DNA of 64,000 nucleotides from contig NZ_KE136354.1 in assembly GCF_000406945.1 (NCBI RefSeq), positions 1,874,636 to 1,938,635 of the forward strand. Reading direction: 5' to 3'. The translations under genes and the position numbers were made by a program. Shown one piece after another: positions 8,899 to 16,937 of this stretch; the first letter of the stretch is position 1; each line of letters begins with the position of its first letter. The notes below the pieces were generated by a model. That model was given only the letters and a program-made list of their open reading frames with translations, was not told the DNA's origin and ran no database searches. Source of the DNA: Enterococcus dispar ATCC 51266 (GTDB taxonomy: Bacteria > Bacillota > Bacilli > Lactobacillales > Enterococcaceae).

Positions 8899-9609
8899 TC
8901 AAATACTAAAAGTATACGCATCTCCCAAATAAAATTGTTTGCCAAAATGAATTGGGCGCATATTTTGGTCCTTCACTACTGTCTGCATGTAAAAAAACGG
9001 TGTCCCAATCGCAACAGCCATTGTTTGGGCCATAAAATCATCTGCTGTTACAATTTCTAAAGTCGTCTCTCCAGGGTTAATGGGCAAAATATCATGTTGT
9101 CGTAATATTTCATACAAAGAACCGGTTAAATCTTCCTTTTGTAAAAAAGAAAAACGAGCATAATCAAAGTAGTTATTTTCTAATAGTAGAGGCGTCCCAT
9201 TGCCCAAACGTTTGCGTTGGGTATAGAGAACTTTTTCTCCCACTGAAATTTCCAGCTTTTCGGCTAATTCTTTATCTGCCGTTAAAATTTCTTTTTTTAA
9301 TAAAATGCTCGCAGTCTTTAACTGACTACTTTTACCGCTATCACTAAACCCTGAAACATACTCAATTTTCCGCAAGACTTTGTGCCCGCTGATAAAAGTA
9401 CCTTTGCCTTGTTTTTTTACCAAGTAGCCTTCTGCAACTAATTCTTCAATCGCTTTACGAACCGTAATGCGACTCACACCGTAATTTTTAATAAATTCCG
9501 GCTCAGTCGGAATGCGTTTATTTTCGGTATATTCACCGGTATTTATTTTTGTTTTAATCACTTCTTTTAATTGTTTATATAATGGCAATTGTGCATTTGC
9601 ATCAAGCAT
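8899..9609 (-). CDS. GntR family regulator with UTRA domain (FrlR-like)
   Basis: A 236-residue regulator. The N-terminal winged helix (about residues 5-72: LPLYKQLKEVIKTKI, then GVSRITVRKAIEELV and GKGTFI) is followed by a UTRA ligand domain (about 90-230). This is the HutC/FrlR architecture, in which a sugar phosphate or amino-acid-like inducer binds the UTRA domain. It is collinear with frlB and frlD upstream and with the amidohydrolase 34 bases downstream. A ribosome site GAGGG lies 6 bases before the ATG. Likely targets are the paired palindromes at 11671 and 7346. A fructoselysine-6-phosphate-like inducer is inferred. Confidence 0.88.
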   Translation of the reverse strand: MLDANAQLPLYKQLKEVIKTKINTGEYTENKRIPTEPEFIKNYGVSRITVRKAIEELVAEGYLVKKQGKGTFISGHKVLRKIEYVSGFSDSGKSSQLKTASILLKKEILTADKELAEKLEISVGEKVLYTQRKRLGNGTPLLLENNYFDYARFSFLQKEDLTGSLYEILRQHDILPINPGETTLEIVTADDFMAQTMAVAIGTPFFYMQTVVKDQNMRPIHFGKQFYLGDAYTFSI

Positions 9610-9684
9610 ATTAGTCCCTCACTTAGTTTTTGATCAAAAGATCTCTCCTAAAGTAGAGTACCAAATGCCCAAGCTGAACACAAG

Positions 9685-10500
9685 TTACTCGTAGCTAACT
9701 CCATAACCAAAAGAGCCTTCTACCATGCAAGAATCTCCTGCAAAAGCATTTCCTTTTTTCATTGCGGTAGAAATATCATCCCCGCTTAAATAATTAATTA
9801 AAAAGGCCGTTAAAAAAGAATCACCAGCAGCCATTGTATCGACAGGTTCTTTTAAAACCGGCACAACTTCATAAAAACGTTGTCCATCATAAGCGATAGC
9901 AGAATTGGCACCTCTTGTTACAATTAAAACTTCATTGTTGCCAGTAAAATGTTCATGTAAAAATTGTTTTGTATCTTCATCATTTTCATCACTCATGGAA
10001 AAAAAGCCAAAGTTTACCGCCGCAATCGCATTTTGAATTTCTGCTTCCGTAAAATCATCAGAAAAATCATAAGAAATTTTGCCAGGCAATTCTTTTAATA
10101 CGGGTAATAGGTGATTGACATGACTATAAAGTCCCATGTGAATCAGATCAAAGGTTTGAAGATAGTCTTTATCTTCTGTACTTAATGTAATAGGATTTGT
10201 TTGGGTCACGCCTCCTTCATTACTACCTAAAAAAATGCGATCCCCGTCTTTAATTTCTACGCGAGCACAGCCATTTTCACCTGCAACTATCCGAGAATGA
10301 CTATTATCTAAGCCAATTTCTTCTACAACTTTTTTAACATACTGACCTTCTTTATCCGTGCCAAAGACACCCATAAAACTACTGTTTACGCCTAATTTTT
10401 TCGCAAAAACGGCAAAATTCAGTGCATTTCCTCCTGGATACATCAGTCTGTAATTGACATACTTATCCACTACATTATCGCCTAATCCAAGAACTTTCAT
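9685..10500 (-). CDS. frlD: Fructosamine (fructoselysine) 6-kinase, PfkB family
   Basis: A 271-residue PfkB/ribokinase-fold kinase. The N-terminal GGNALNFAVFAKKLG sugar-binding motif and the C-terminal DTMAAGDSFLTAFL anion-hole/catalytic Asp motif are intact. FrlD phosphorylates the 6-position of Amadori products such as fructoselysine. Start 10500 is supported by AGGGG 8 bases upstream; a longer reading lacks a site. It follows the deglycase gene by 114 bases that contain a small hairpin. The pair kinase plus SIS deglycase is the diagnostic core of fructosamine catabolism. The exact amine carried by the substrate is not determined. Confidence 0.85.
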   Translation of the reverse strand: MKVLGLGDNVVDKYVNYRLMYPGGNALNFAVFAKKLGVNSSFMGVFGTDKEGQYVKKVVEEIGLDNSHSRIVAGENGCARVEIKDGDRIFLGSNEGGVTQTNPITLSTEDKDYLQTFDLIHMGLYSHVNHLLPVLKELPGKISYDFSDDFTEAEIQNAIAAVNFGFFSMSDENDEDTKQFLHEHFTGNNEVLIVTRGANSAIAYDGQRFYEVVPVLKEPVDTMAAGDSFLTAFLINYLSGDDISTAMKKGNAFAGDSCMVEGSFGYGVSYE

Positions 10501-10574
10501 GAAACTGACCCCTTTCCTTTTGTTCGATTTAAAAAAATGAAATAACAACTGCATTTTATTGATTAAGGAGAAGA

Positions 10575-10597
10575 CAGTTAGCACTATCTTCTAACTG
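10575..10597 (-). other. Small hairpin between frlB and frlD
   Basis: CAGTTAG and CTAACTG arms, 7 bases each, flank a 9-base loop on the minus strand between the two genes. No strong T run follows, so it could be a processing or differential-stability site and not a full terminator. Confidence 0.35.
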
Positions 10598-10614
10598 CCT
10601 CACTCATAATGATT

Positions 10615-11583
10615 TTAATAAGCAACTTTTCCCATATAACGACGCACATCCAAATCATGATTGCGTACTTTAGACAAAGCCAAACGGTATTCAGCTAAAA
10701 CACTGTAAAATAAAATTGGATTGAAAAATTCATTCACTTCGGCCGGAATTAAATCCAAACCTAATTCTTTAGCATCAACGTATTCGACATTTTTAGCATA
10801 TTCTTGTAAGAATGTTTTGGCCCGCTCGTCTAACGGGCGGGTGCGTCCTTCACTCATTAACATAATGTAATTACGATCTTGATCAGTCACTTCAAAAGGC
10901 CCATGGAAATATTCACCAGAATGGACGGATGTAGAATCCAGCCACTGCATCTCCATTAATGAACAAATAGAAAAGCCATAGGCATGGCCATAGCTAGGAC
11001 CACTTCCCATGATGTAGAACATCGTGTCATTTTGATATTTATCAGCAAAAACTTTTACCCGCTCTTGTACTTGGTTAATCGCATTTTTTACGACTGTATC
11101 AATAATTCCCATACCTTCTTTAAACTTGTCATAATGGGTATAACCTTCTGTTTTAGCAATTAATGAAACGGTTAAATCTAAAATAATAGCCATTGGGTTG
11201 TTTTTCACTTCAGCATCTGCGCCCCAGTCATATAAAAAGCTATAATTTGAAACTTCAAATAAGTCTGCTTCTTTGTTATGGGTTAATCCCACTGTTTGCG
11301 CACCGCAACTTTGGGCAACTCGTCCGGCTTCAACTGTTTCTTTGGTATTGCCACCATGGGAACATAAAATTACCACTGCCTGGTTATCTAAAGCTTTTGG
11401 CGGCACATGACAAAACTCATTTGCAGTATACCAACCGGTAAAACATTTGCTTGATTCAGCTTTCATAAAATATTCTGCCACATACATATCCACTAAAGAA
11501 CCACCACAAGCAACAAAGTAAATGCCGGAAAGCCGTCCTTCGTTTTTAGCTAAAATTTTCTCAACTGTTTTTGTTACATTCAT
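10615..11583 (-). CDS. frlB: Fructosamine-6-phosphate deglycase (SIS domain)
   Basis: A 322-residue cytoplasmic protein with two SIS domains (about residues 15-150 and 180-310). Recognisable parts are GIYFVACGGSLVDMYVAEYF, SHGGNTKETVEAG, GSGPSYGHAYGFSICSLMEM and HSGEYFHGPFE, as in FrlB, which splits phosphorylated Amadori products to glucose 6-phosphate and a free amine. It is first in the collinear cluster frlB-frlD-gntR-amidohydrolase-yfcC and has a strong ribosome site (TAGGAGG). The promoter region carries a palindrome shared with the yfcC promoter and a good cre site, so induction plus catabolite repression is expected. Confidence 0.87.
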   Translation of the reverse strand: MNVTKTVEKILAKNEGRLSGIYFVACGGSLVDMYVAEYFMKAESSKCFTGWYTANEFCHVPPKALDNQAVVILCSHGGNTKETVEAGRVAQSCGAQTVGLTHNKEADLFEVSNYSFLYDWGADAEVKNNPMAIILDLTVSLIAKTEGYTHYDKFKEGMGIIDTVVKNAINQVQERVKVFADKYQNDTMFYIMGSGPSYGHAYGFSICSLMEMQWLDSTSVHSGEYFHGPFEVTDQDRNYIMLMSEGRTRPLDERAKTFLQEYAKNVEYVDAKELGLDLIPAEVNEFFNPILFYSVLAEYRLALSKVRNHDLDVRRYMGKVAY

Positions 11584-11670
11584 TTTTTTTCCTCCTAAAT
11601 TTTGCAGACTTTTTAAATTACGTACAGGTGTATCCCAGTTTTGAATAAAATCAGTTTAACTTTATTTTAC

Positions 11671-11680
11671 ATAACGTTAT
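11671..11680. promoter_or_regulatory. Candidate GntR operator upstream of frlB
   Basis: ATAACGTTAT is a perfect palindrome 88 bases before the frlB start and matches the site at 7346-7357. A nearby ATGACGTTTTACAAAAT extends the resemblance. It lies in the expected promoter zone. Confidence 0.55.
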
Positions 11681-11700
11681 ATGACGTTTTACAAAATAAG

Positions 11701-11714
11701 TGTAATCGATTTCT
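11701..11714. promoter_or_regulatory. Candidate CcpA cre site upstream of frlB
   Basis: TGTAATCGATTTCT matches 13 of 14 positions of the cre consensus TGWAANCGNTNWCA. It sits upstream of the frl promoter region, consistent with carbon catabolite control of the cluster. Confidence 0.55.
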
Positions 11715-11748
11715 ATGTAAAGGTCAATAACTTATTAGAATTTTTGAC

Positions 11749-11780
11749 TAAAAAAAGCAAACATAAAAAATATGTTTGCC
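11749..11780 (-). terminator. Terminator of the GNAT remnant
   Basis: GCAAACAT and ATGTTTGC form a hairpin, followed on the minus strand by CTTTTTTTAG. No other gene is visible in the 300 bases between this GNAT locus and frlB, which otherwise hold the frl promoter. Confidence 0.75.
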
Positions 11781-11891
11781 TACACTTTATTTCATCACTC
11801 ATGAATATCTAATTGGGCATTTAGCTGATAAATAGTGAATGATAATAAGTCAAATTTGTACTGAAACAACTAAAGAGGCGAAAATAAGTAA

Positions 11892-12638
11892 CTATTTTCT
11901 ATTGCGCAAGTGACTTATTTCCGTCTCTTTTTCAAAACTAATGGCTGTCCAGCCTAATTTGTATCCTGCGTTTATAAAAGCATTTAAAGATTCGGTATGG
12001 GAAAATTCTGTTCTAGCGACAGGGATTCTGTCCATATCTGCCTTCATAATTTCAGCGGTAAGTTTCTGAATTAATTTTGTAGCCAAACCTTGCTTACGAC
12101 AATTGGACAAAATATTTATTCCAATTTCACAACAGTACTTACCGTTTTCATTACACCCTGCCATGCCAATAATTTTATTATTTATTTGATAGGCTACACC
12201 TAGCATATCCGGGTCTTCCTTGCTATATGTAAAACATTGGTCAAAATCTTTTTGATTTCTAAATTGATCGATACCGTCTCCATAAAAAAATTGAAAAGCC
12301 TCGTCTTCACTATCAATTATCTTTTGCGGCAACAAAAAAGTTCCCCATTCTTTTAGACGATAGCCATTTTTTATTAAAATTGCTTGAAAATCTTGAATAT
12401 TTTGTAGTTCGAAAAACCATTAATTATTTTTGCCTTGATACTGTTTTTTTAATTGTGACACTAAGGATACATTATCTGCCCGTATATAGAGCTTTCCCTG
12501 ATACACAATCGCAACACCGGCAAATCGATGATAGGAAAACATAGCTTTGGTAGGCTGTCCATAACAAAAAGTATCCGTAGTTAAGTCCGTGGGAAAACAG
12601 CCGATATCAAGAGCAAATTGTTCTATTATTGTTCGCAT
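11892..12638 (-). pseudogene. GNAT family N-acetyltransferase split by an in-frame stop
   Basis: One reading frame runs from 12638 (ATG, GGAG 5 bases upstream) to 11892 but is cut by TAA at 12420-12422. The first part (about 72 codons) and the second part (about 175 codons) are in the same frame with no base missing. Together they resemble a roughly 250-residue acetyltransferase family with an N-terminal extra domain and a C-terminal GNAT fold (GMAGCNENGKYCCEIGINIL, then NCRKQGLATKLI). Between the stop and the next possible start, sense sequence (FELQNIQDFQAILIKNGY) continues and fits the protein. A TTG at 12335 behind GGGGA could allow reinitiation, leaving a shortened GNAT domain. Confidence 0.75.
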
Positions 12639-12661
12639 ATACACTCCAATCGTAAAAATAA

Positions 12662-12700
12662 TGAAAAAACATCCTACGCTATTATAAGCATAGGATGTTT
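12662..12700 (-). terminator. Terminator of ackA
   Basis: AAACATCCTA and TAGGATGTTT arms with inner pairing GCT/AGC, followed on the minus strand by TTTTTTCATTATTTT. Confidence 0.85.
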
Positions 12701-12724
12701 AAAAATGACAATCTATTCTTTAAA

Positions 12725-13906
12725 TTAACGTAAACGTTCAACGTCGCGGGCGATCATTAATTCTTCATCAGTTGGAATTAACAACACTTTGACTTTTGAT
12801 TCTGGTGTTGAGATTTCTAATTCTTCACCACGTACTTTATTTTTCTCTGAATCAATTTCGCAACCAAACCAAGTCATGCCTTTGATGACTTCATTGCGAA
12901 CGTGAGCATCGTTTTCGCCAATACCAGCAGTAAAGACAATTGCGTCGACGCCATTCATAGTGGTTACGTAACCACCAATGTATTTACGGATACGGTCAGT
13001 GAATACATCATACGCAACTTTTACTTCTTCTTTGTCATAGTTTGCTTCAAGGTCGCGCATGTCGCTTGAAAGGCCGGTTAAACCAAGCAAACCAGATTTT
13101 TTATTTAAGATATCAACCATAGTTTCAATGTTAATGTTTAATTTATCCATTAAGTATGGCAAAACAGCCGGATCGATATCACCAGAACGTGTTCCCATTG
13201 TCACCCCAGCAAGTGGTGTGAAGCCCATTGAAGTATCCACAGATTTCCCGCCATCAACGGCTGTGATAGAAGCACCATTGCCTAAATGGCAAGTAATGAT
13301 TTTTAATTCTTCAATTGGTTTGCCTAACATTTCAGCGGCACGTTTGGAAACATAGCGATGACTTGTGCCATGGAAACCATATTTGCGCACTTTCAAGTCA
13401 GTGTAGTATTCCATTGGTAAGCTGTATAAATAGTTATGTTTAGGCATTGTTGCGTGGAATGAAGTATCAAAAACTGCAACACTGATAATATCAGGCAAGA
13501 TTTTTTTGAATGCTTTAATTCCCATTAAATTCGCAGGATTATGCAATGGTGCAAATTCAGCTAAAGCTTCAATATTGGTCATTACCTCGTCATCAATTAC
13601 CACGGAATCTTTATATGTTTCACCACCATGTACGACACGATGCCCAACGCCTGTGATTTCATCATAATTTGCTAAGATTTCTAAATCGATTAATTTGTCT
13701 AATAACATTTTTACTGCGACTTCATGATCGTCAATATCCACAACTTCATTATATTTTTGACCTTCGCCATATTTAATCGTGAAAATGGAATCTTTCAGAC
13801 CGATTCTTTCTACGATTCCTTTAGCGACGACATTTTCTGCTGGCATTTGATACAATTGCCATTTTAAACTTGAGCTTCCTGCATTGATTGCGATTGTTTT
13901 AGACAT
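12725..13906 (-). CDS. ackA: Acetate kinase
   Basis: A 393-residue cytoplasmic enzyme that interconverts acetyl phosphate plus ADP with acetate plus ATP, giving ATP in mixed-acid metabolism. Hallmarks are [10 protein letters not shown] at the N-terminus, [27 protein letters not shown] and a late FTAGIGEN. Length is full. It begins 20 bases after the stop of the methyltransferase gene and shares its promoter (14949-14957). This comG-methyltransferase-ackA order is common in Lactobacillales. No cre site was recognised in the short spacer. Confidence 0.97.
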   Translation of the reverse strand: MSKTIAINAGSSSLKWQLYQMPAENVVAKGIVERIGLKDSIFTIKYGEGQKYNEVVDIDDHEVAVKMLLDKLIDLEILANYDEITGVGHRVVHGGETYKDSVVIDDEVMTNIEALAEFAPLHNPANLMGIKAFKKILPDIISVAVFDTSFHATMPKHNYLYSLPMEYYTDLKVRKYGFHGTSHRYVSKRAAEMLGKPIEELKIITCHLGNGASITAVDGGKSVDTSMGFTPLAGVTMGTRSGDIDPAVLPYLMDKLNINIETMVDILNKKSGLLGLTGLSSDMRDLEANYDKEEVKVAYDVFTDRIRKYIGGYVTTMNGVDAIVFTAGIGENDAHVRNEVIKGMTWFGCEIDSEKNKVRGEELEISTPESKVKVLLIPTDEELMIARDVERLR

Positions 13907-13926
13907 GTTACTCTCCTTTTAAATAA

Positions 13927-14928
13927 TTAATTGGCTGATTTCCAGTCTTCAAATTGTTTAAAGAATTTAGCGATAACTTTTTCATCGGTTAGTGAAGCAA
14001 GTTTCGCTAAAAAGACCTCTTTTTGAATAGCAGATTCGCCATGATTTTGGACAATCAAAATACTTTTACGAGATTGTTCGGATTGAAAAAGTCGATCAGG
14101 CAATTGAATTAGTCCTTGTAAAAAGACTTTTTCTGCCATCCACTTTTTAAAATAGACTGATTGTTCGGATTCCAATAAATTACTTGGAACTAAAAACAAA
14201 CCATAACCTGCTTCTTTTACGTAATTCATTGCTTGTTCCATCAATAAATGATGGGCGTAAGAATGACCTTCTTTTGCGCCGGTAATAAAATCTTGCGCTT
14301 TTTGATCATTAGGATAATAGCCAATTGGTAAATCAGCAATTGCTACATCAGTGGGATCTAATAATAAATCTTGTAAACTATCTTGATGGAAAAGTTGCAT
14401 ATCACCTTTAGTCCACTCTACATTAGCTGCGGCAACTGCCAGTAATGTGTCATCAATATCAACACCGACACCTTTGACTTTATAACCTGCGGATTGCAGA
14501 TTTAATAGCGCTGTCAATAATAAATTGCCCATTCCCACTGCAGGATCAAACATGGTGAGTGCGTGTTTTTTATCGGGATAAAACTGTTCTAGTAAGTAAA
14601 CAAATAAAAATCCTAAACCATCTGGCGTTAACTGATGATTGGCTTGTAGTTGTTCGGTCTTACTGCCTTTTAGTAAAAGCAGTTGGGATAATTTACGTAA
14701 ATCTTCTCCAGCTAAAGGAATCTCCCTTAGCTCTGTATACAATGCATCGATTTTTGCCACCGTCTCTGCATTGGGTACACCTTCTAATACCCGCACTGTG
14801 AACCCATCCAATTGATTTTCCACATTCTCGATGTATGCATCCAGAAATGAGGACCCCAACCCAGTTTGTAATAGTTGGACGGCTTCAAGATTCAATGAGA
14901 AAGCTTTTTCGAATTGATCAGGAAACAT
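13927..14928 (-). CDS. Class I SAM-dependent methyltransferase (YtxK-like)
   Basis: A 333-residue protein with a methylase core in the middle: MFDPAVGMGNLLLTAL is the SAM-binding loop, GVDIDDTLL follows, and IADLPIGYYP corresponds to the NPPY-type catalytic site of N6-adenine methylases. The N-terminal 100 residues are helical. This family lies between comG and ackA in many Firmicutes and is annotated as an adenine-specific DNA methylase-like protein, but its substrate is not established. It has its own extended -10 promoter and is separated from comGG by a terminator. Confidence 0.85.
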   Translation of the reverse strand: MFPDQFEKAFSLNLEAVQLLQTGLGSSFLDAYIENVENQLDGFTVRVLEGVPNAETVAKIDALYTELREIPLAGEDLRKLSQLLLLKGSKTEQLQANHQLTPDGLGFLFVYLLEQFYPDKKHALTMFDPAVGMGNLLLTALLNLQSAGYKVKGVGVDIDDTLLAVAAANVEWTKGDMQLFHQDSLQDLLLDPTDVAIADLPIGYYPNDQKAQDFITGAKEGHSYAHHLLMEQAMNYVKEAGYGLFLVPSNLLESEQSVYFKKWMAEKVFLQGLIQLPDRLFQSEQSRKSILIVQNHGESAIQKEVFLAKLASLTDEKVIAKFFKQFEDWKSAN

Positions 14929-14948
14929 ATGACACCTTCTTTCTGGAG

Positions 14949-14957
14949 ATTATAACA
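14949..14957 (-). promoter_or_regulatory. Extended -10 promoter for the methyltransferase and ackA
   Basis: TGTTATAAT on the minus strand is a perfect extended -10. The methyltransferase ATG follows about 20 bases later behind GAAGGTG, so the leader is short. Confidence 0.6.
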
Positions 14958-15064
14958 CCTTTTGTACCTGTTTAATGATAGCCGATTCCCTCAAAATTAT
15001 CAATCAAAAATTAACATTTTTGTTTGTGAAACAACGAACATATAGCTTTTTTGAGAAGGATACC

Positions 15065-15103
15065 AAAAAGCTGAGAAACACAAATGGTAAGGTTTTCTCA
15101 GCA
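15065..15103 (-). terminator. Terminator of the comG operon
   Basis: GCTGAGAAA at 15070-15078 pairs with TTTCTCAGC at 15094-15102, followed on the minus strand by TTTTT. Confidence 0.8.
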
Positions 15104-15115
15104 ACTGTTATATTC

Positions 15116-15499
15116 TTAATAAGAAACAGATTTTTTGTTATCTTTAAAACGTTGAGATAGCTTGGTTAGTTCTGTTTTACTAACGGTGAAATGAAAATTT
15201 TGTTTCTCGAGTTCAATTGTTAATATCAGTTGTTCACTTACCTTTTCAAATTTACAATTTCCTTGTGAAAAATCTACCTGTCCTTTTTCTTTTGCCGCAT
15301 CTGGTAATGTGAAATAGTAAACTAAAAATAACTCTCTCATGGTTTTTGCACGATACAAACGTTCCGTTTTTAGCGCAGCTGTTGCAGTAATAAAGTGGCG
15401 TGTTAGCGTACTGTAACTAAGTAGACTAATCAGGGCAACTAACAGCAGTGTTGAAAGCAAAATACCGGCTTTCGGTTTAGTTTTCCACCCATTTCCCAT
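15116..15499 (-). CDS. comGG: Competence pseudopilus minor component ComGG
   Basis: A 127-residue protein with a single N-terminal membrane segment (about residues 12-30: AGILLSTLLLVALISLL) after a short basic stretch, then a soluble domain. It is identified mainly by its place as the last gene of comGA-GG. The start at 15499 is chosen because GGAG lies 9 bases before it; the ATG at 15508 abuts that site. It overlaps comGF by 23 bases. As is usual for ComGG, no clear prepilin cleavage site is visible. Confidence 0.75.
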   Translation of the reverse strand: MGNGWKTKPKAGILLSTLLLVALISLLSYSTLTRHFITATAALKTERLYRAKTMRELFLVYYFTLPDAAKEKGQVDFSQGNCKFEKVSEQLILTIELEKQNFHFTVSKTELTKLSQRFKDNKKSVSY

Positions 15500-15896
15500 A
15501 GCAAACATCTCCTGATTGAAAAAAGACTTGTAAGGTAACTGTTTTCGTTGGTGCCTCTTTGGAAAAACGCAGATGATAGACATCCATCAAAAGAGGCTGA
15601 TGGCCTTTTCCATCGACTCTTTTACGAATCATGTTATCTCCTTTTTCAATGGAAATGGTTTGTCCAACGCTATTTTTACACTTTAAGACTGCAGCGGTAC
15701 AAGAAAGTAACGTGGTATCTTGTAATTCATTTTCTAACTGGAGCATAAAAGTCGCAAATTCCTGCTCTTCTCTTTTAGTGACAAGTTCTTTTAAACGAAT
15801 AGTTCGCAAAAAAAGCCCGCTAATCAGGAGCAAACATAAGTTAAAAATAATCAGTGCCACTAAACATTCTAAAAGTGTAAATGCTCTAATTTTCAA
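15477..15896 (-). CDS. comGF: Competence pseudopilus minor pilin ComGF
   Basis: A 139-residue protein with a type IV prepilin N-terminus (IRAFTLLECLVALIIF: cleavage before F, conserved E at +5) and a variable C-terminal domain. The start is set at the TTG at 15896 because GGAGG lies 6 bases before it; an ATG at 15917 has its site too close. It overlaps the end of comGE by 11 bases. In the family, ComGF helps assemble the ComGC fibre with ComGE and ComGG. Confidence 0.8.
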   Translation of the reverse strand: MKIRAFTLLECLVALIIFNLCLLLISGLFLRTIRLKELVTKREEQEFATFMLQLENELQDTTLLSCTAAVLKCKNSVGQTISIEKGDNMIRKRVDGKGHQPLLMDVYHLRFSKEAPTKTVTLQVFFQSGDVCYGKWVEN

Positions 15897-16197
15897 GCTG
15901 AACCTCCAAAACCTCATTTCCTTTTTTACACCATAAATGATAATTTTGCGGATCATATCGAATATCATAATTCTGATTCTCATAATTGACAGTATGAGAA
16001 GTGGCACCATCATGCCGCAATATAACCCGCGCTTCTTCATACATAATCCGACTTTGCGCCAAACGTTCTTTGGCTTGCTCGCTTTGTCTTAACAGTTGTT
16101 GTTGTTGCTGAATTAAAATTAAGGCACAGCCTGTTAAAATACTTAACGAAATCAATGCCTCCAGCAAAATAAAGCCATTAGGTAATTGTTTTGACAA
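15886..16197 (-). CDS. comGE: Competence pseudopilus minor pilin ComGE
   Basis: About 103 residues with a prepilin motif (NGFILLEALISLSIL: cleavage G|F, Glu at +5) and one membrane helix, then a short soluble domain. The TTG at 16197 is preferred because GGAG lies 8 bases upstream, whereas the GTG at 16206 abuts that site. It overlaps comGD by 20 bases. Its role is inferred from family and operon position. Confidence 0.78.
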   Translation of the reverse strand: MSKQLPNGFILLEALISLSILTGCALILIQQQQQLLRQSEQAKERLAQSRIMYEEARVILRHDGATSHTVNYENQNYDIRYDPQNYHLWCKKGNEVLEVQLEN

Positions 16198-16636
16198 AGC
16201 GACCACTCCCTAATTGAAATTGATACGTAATTTTTTTCTTTTCCCATTTAAAAGTGACAGATTCCATCCCCGAATAATTGCCACTACTTTTATTTATGAC
16301 AATAGTTTGCGGCATCGTACAACTTACCGCTATGGGAATAGGTAAATCAGGGTAATTTTTTTGTTCTGAAATTTCAAATTGCAACACATGCTCTGGACGG
16401 TTGAGCTTCAATGTTGTCGTGGTTTGCTGTGTAATGGCCGTTTGTTGCAACAATAAAAAATTTTGTTCAAATTGAGCTAAAAATAATTCGACTTTCATTT
16501 GTGCTATGAATGGTTGCAAAGTCAACGTAGGAATTAAGAGGAAAATCGTGATAACCACCAATGTTACTAAAGATTCAGCAATAGTGAATGCAGGATTTGT
16601 CGCGCTACTGAGATGGGGTTTTATTATATTTTTCAT
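16178..16636 (-). CDS. comGD: Competence pseudopilus minor pilin ComGD
   Basis: About 152 residues with a prepilin motif (NPAFTIAESLVTLVVI: A|F cleavage, Glu at +5), a hydrophobic helix and a beta-rich C-terminal half. The start at 16636 lies inside the 3' end of comGC (32-base overlap) with only a weak ribosome site, implying translational coupling. A longer reading from 16699 would add 21 atypical residues and is not preferred. Confidence 0.78.
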   Translation of the reverse strand: MKNIIKPHLSSATNPAFTIAESLVTLVVITIFLLIPTLTLQPFIAQMKVELFLAQFEQNFLLLQQTAITQQTTTTLKLNRPEHVLQFEISEQKNYPDLPIPIAVSCTMPQTIVINKSSGNYSGMESVTFKWEKKKITYQFQLGSGRFVKTIT

Positions 16637-16922
16637 AGATTGCCCACTGTTCCGTTGTAACGTATTCTGGCACCATACTTTCTTCACTGGCCACACCACT
16701 TGGATTGTTTAACTTAAAGAGTTCAATTTGTGTTTCGACAGTCTTAACGACTGCAGTTTCACCGCCTTTTTCTGCTTCATCTTTTTGTTTGGATAAATTG
16801 GGGACAAAAAGCAGCAATAAGATACTAATAATAAATAAAACAACTAGCATTTCGATAATCGTAAAGGCTGAATGTTGCTTTTTTTCCCATAATTTTTTGA
16901 ATTTATTTTTTGTAAACAGCAT
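16605..16922 (-). CDS. comGC: Major competence pseudopilin ComGC
   Basis: A 105-residue major pseudopilin. A basic leader ends in SAFTIIEMLVVLFIISILLL, with cleavage A|F by ComC and Glu at +5. A charged helical and soluble tail follows. Family knowledge: it polymerises into the transformation pilus that captures DNA. GGAG lies 9 bases before the ATG. The length is typical. Confidence 0.9.
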   Translation of the reverse strand: MLFTKNKFKKLWEKKQHSAFTIIEMLVVLFIISILLLLFVPNLSKQKDEAEKGGETAVVKTVETQIELFKLNNPSGVASEESMVPEYVTTEQWAIYEKYNKTPSQ

Positions 16923-16937
16923 CAGATTTCTCTCCTT

